NCBI GenBank assembly: GCA_017561865.1
Contig: JAFZBH010000011.1
Span: forward strand, 1-33,399
Length of the DNA stretch: 33,399 nt
Direction: 5' to 3'
From: Bacteroidales bacterium
GTDB taxonomy: Bacteria; Bacteroidota; Bacteroidia; Bacteroidales; UBA932
Shown here: positions 31,947 to 33,399 of the stretch, in pieces
Position numbering within the stretch: position 1 is the stretch's first letter
Layout: each line of letters starts with the position of its first letter
Position numbers and translations under genes: made by a program
Notes under the pieces: model-generated
What the model saw: the letters and a program-made list of their open reading frames with translations, nothing else
Databases searched by the model: none
Told to the model about the DNA's origin: nothing

Positions 31947-33399
31947 TCACGTCGTTTTTCTATGTTTTACTCCCCGGACAGCCTCTGCTTCGAGCGGGTT
32001 GTCCGGCCAGGCGTGCCGGGGATAGCGGCGGCGAAGTTCCTTTCGCACCTCGAAATAGGTGCCGGACCAGAAACTGCGAAGATCTGATGTGAGCTGGACG
32101 GGCTTGTATCCGGGCGAGAGCAACTCCATCAGTACCGGCCGCCGGCCTTCGTCCACCCGCGGGGTGTCCGTCAGGCCGAAGCATTCCTGCAGCCGTACCC
32201 TCAGCACCGGGGCTTCGGCGCCCTGGCGGTATTCGACGCGGATGCGGCTGCCCGTCGGCACGGTGATGTGTGTGGGAGCAAGCCGGTCCACGGCCTGCTG
32301 CTGGTCGTAGCTGAGCAGGGTCCAGAGTGCCGCACAAAGGTCGATTTTCTTGAGTTCCGCGACGGTAGTGGCTCGACCGACGAAGGGTGGGAGCCAGTCA
32401 GGCGCGCTGTCCAGGACGGTCGCGGTGGAAAGGTCGGGCAGGCCGAGTTCGGGATGCCACGCAGCCACGGCAGCCACCCTCCGCTGGAGGTTCCCCACCT
32501 CGTCCGAGAAATCCAACATCGCCGTCCCTTCTTTGCGGGCGGCTTCGCAGATGGCCTGCGTGAGCTGCTCCCGGGCGCCTTCCGAAAGGGGCCTGGCATC
32601 TACCAACAGGCTGCCGATGCGTCTTTCGCGCTGTGCCACGGCAGCGCCGGCCTTGCTGTCCCAGGCCACGCGGTCGCGACTCCGGATCAGTTCCGGGATA
32701 TCTTCAGGGTCCACCGGCGCCGCCAGGAAAATGCGTCCGACACCGCCCGGACGGACACCCACGCTCGCGACGGCCAGCCACTCGCAGGCTGACAGGGCGT
32801 CGCCGGGATCGACAGCCGCCAGTTCGCCCGTCGCCAGTTGGAAACGGCCCGGGCCGTCGCCCCGTGCCTTTGCAACCCGCTCAGGGTACGCCACCGCCAG
32901 CAGCCGCCCGATTAAAAACGGATCCCGGGAGCGCAGGACATCTGTTTTGCTCCCGGCCGCCGCGTTCCCCGGCACCAGATGACGGTATTGCTCCGCCGTC
33001 TGCCGGATGCGGCCCCAGCGCCCGCTGCGGCCCTCCCGGTGCAGCGCATCAAGCCGCGTGACCAGGGATGCATCCTGCCCGAGTGAGGCCAGCGGATCCT
33101 TCTCCTCCAGCAGGGCGGCAATGTCGGCCGCCATTGATTTCATCTCCGGGGTGTCGGCACGAAGGAGCATCTGCGCAATGCGCGGATGGCAGGGAAGCGC
33201 AGCGAGCCGCCGCCCGTGCGGGGTGATGCGTCCGTCCAAGTCTATGGCCCCCAGCAGAGAGAGCAGCTGTGAGGCCTGGGCGAGATGGGCAGGTGGCGGC
33301 GGTGTGAGCCAGGCGAGACGCTCCGGATGGCTTTCTCCCCAGGCGGCGGCGTCCAGCACGGTGCCCGCCAAGTCGGCCTCGAGGATCTCCGGCACCCGC
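31947..33399 (-). CDS. hrpB: HrpB-type ATP-dependent helicase (C-terminal part, cut by right edge)
   Basis: About 483 codons of the C-terminal half of a DEAH-box helicase of the HrpB family (normally about 800-850 residues). The visible part opens with RVPEILEADLAGTVLDAAAWG and continues with the helicase-associated HA2 region (LGAIDLDGRITPHGRRLAALPCHPRIAQML). It ends with the HrpB-specific C-terminal domain (GRRPVLMELLSPGYKPVQLT, SFWSGTYFEVRKELRRRYP, HAWPDNPLEAEA). The motor motifs lie beyond the window. The cellular role of bacterial HrpB is not well established. The frame runs through the right edge, so no start is visible. Confidence 0.94.
   Translation of the reverse strand, partial: RVPEILEADLAGTVLDAAAWGESHPERLAWLTPPPPAHLAQASQLLSLLGAIDLDGRITPHGRRLAALPCHPRIAQMLLRADTPEMKSMAADIAALLEEKDPLASLGQDASLVTRLDALHREGRSGRWGRIRQTAEQYRHLVPGNAAAGSKTDVLRSRDPFLIGRLLAVAYPERVAKARGDGPGRFQLATGELAAVDPGDALSACEWLAVASVGVRPGGVGRIFLAAPVDPEDIPELIRSRDRVAWDSKAGAAVAQRERRIGSLLVDARPLSEGAREQLTQAICEAARKEGTAMLDFSDEVGNLQRRVAAVAAWHPELGLPDLSTATVLDSAPDWLPPFVGRATTVAELKKIDLCAALWTLLSYDQQQAVDRLAPTHITVPTGSRIRVEYRQGAEAPVLRVRLQECFGLTDTPRVDEGRRPVLMELLSPGYKPVQLTSDLRSFWSGTYFEVRKELRRRYPRHAWPDNPLEAEAVRGVKHRKTT

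Noticed and set aside
1-33399. CRISPR arrays, rRNA genes, intact insertion sequences, integrases
   Set aside because: Reading both strands I found no regularly spaced repeats, no rRNA signature and no transposase or recombinase domain.

Overview
The window reads as a chromosomal segment of a GC-rich Bacteroidota organism of the order Bacteroidales. The evidence is a complete SusC/SusD locus, Bacteroidetes-type -7 promoter boxes (TAnnTTTG) instead of E. coli-type promoters, almost no Shine-Dalgarno sequences, short-spaced lipoprotein-rich operons, and DUF4251-like and DUF6377-like proteins. Together with hydrogenase-maturation genes this suggests an anaerobic, gut- or rumen-type polysaccharide degrader. 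The genus cannot be fixed from the sequence alone.

Layout. 1-4715 (minus strand): a Spy-like periplasmic protein, pheS, a well-matching preQ1-I riboswitch, a queuosine-precursor transporter (YhhQ family), queF, hydG and the start of hydF, which runs off the left edge. 4731-6428 (plus): a C69 dipeptidase. 6438-18506 (minus): a six-gene polysaccharide utilization locus in the order susC, susD, surface glycan-binding lipoprotein, GH16, GH3, GH30. This enzyme set fits a beta-1,3-glucan with beta-1,6 branches (laminarin or fungal/yeast-type glucan). A TPR/transmembrane/HTH regulator (18712-20346) lies just upstream and ends in a clear terminator. Divergent from it (plus) are a GH92 alpha-mannosidase and an alkaline phosphatase.

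24090-26970 is different. A tRNA-Ser(GCU) with its own promoter is followed by a dense nest of perfect inverted repeats. Then comes an AT-rich island of about 2.4 kb that carries a truncated gene fragment, a TOPRIM protein and an AAA/SMC-like ATPase overlapping as ATGA. This pair looks like an AbiL/PARIS-type (ATPase + TOPRIM) phage-defence module. The island ends in non-coding DNA with further palindromes and tandem repeats.

26975-30234 (minus) is a four-gene operon: DUF4251-like lipoprotein, NhaC antiporter, D-2-hydroxyacid dehydrogenase and a small conserved-looking protein. A divergent type-B carboxylesterase lipoprotein (plus) follows. The window closes with the C-terminal part of an HrpB-type helicase cut by the right edge.

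The main points for a second look are the preQ1 riboswitch, the AT-rich defence island beside tRNA-Ser, the nested-hairpin element at 24262-24394, and a repeated promoter geometry (-7 box, then 6-7 nt, then ATG). That geometry predicts leaderless or nearly leaderless mRNAs for at least five genes here.
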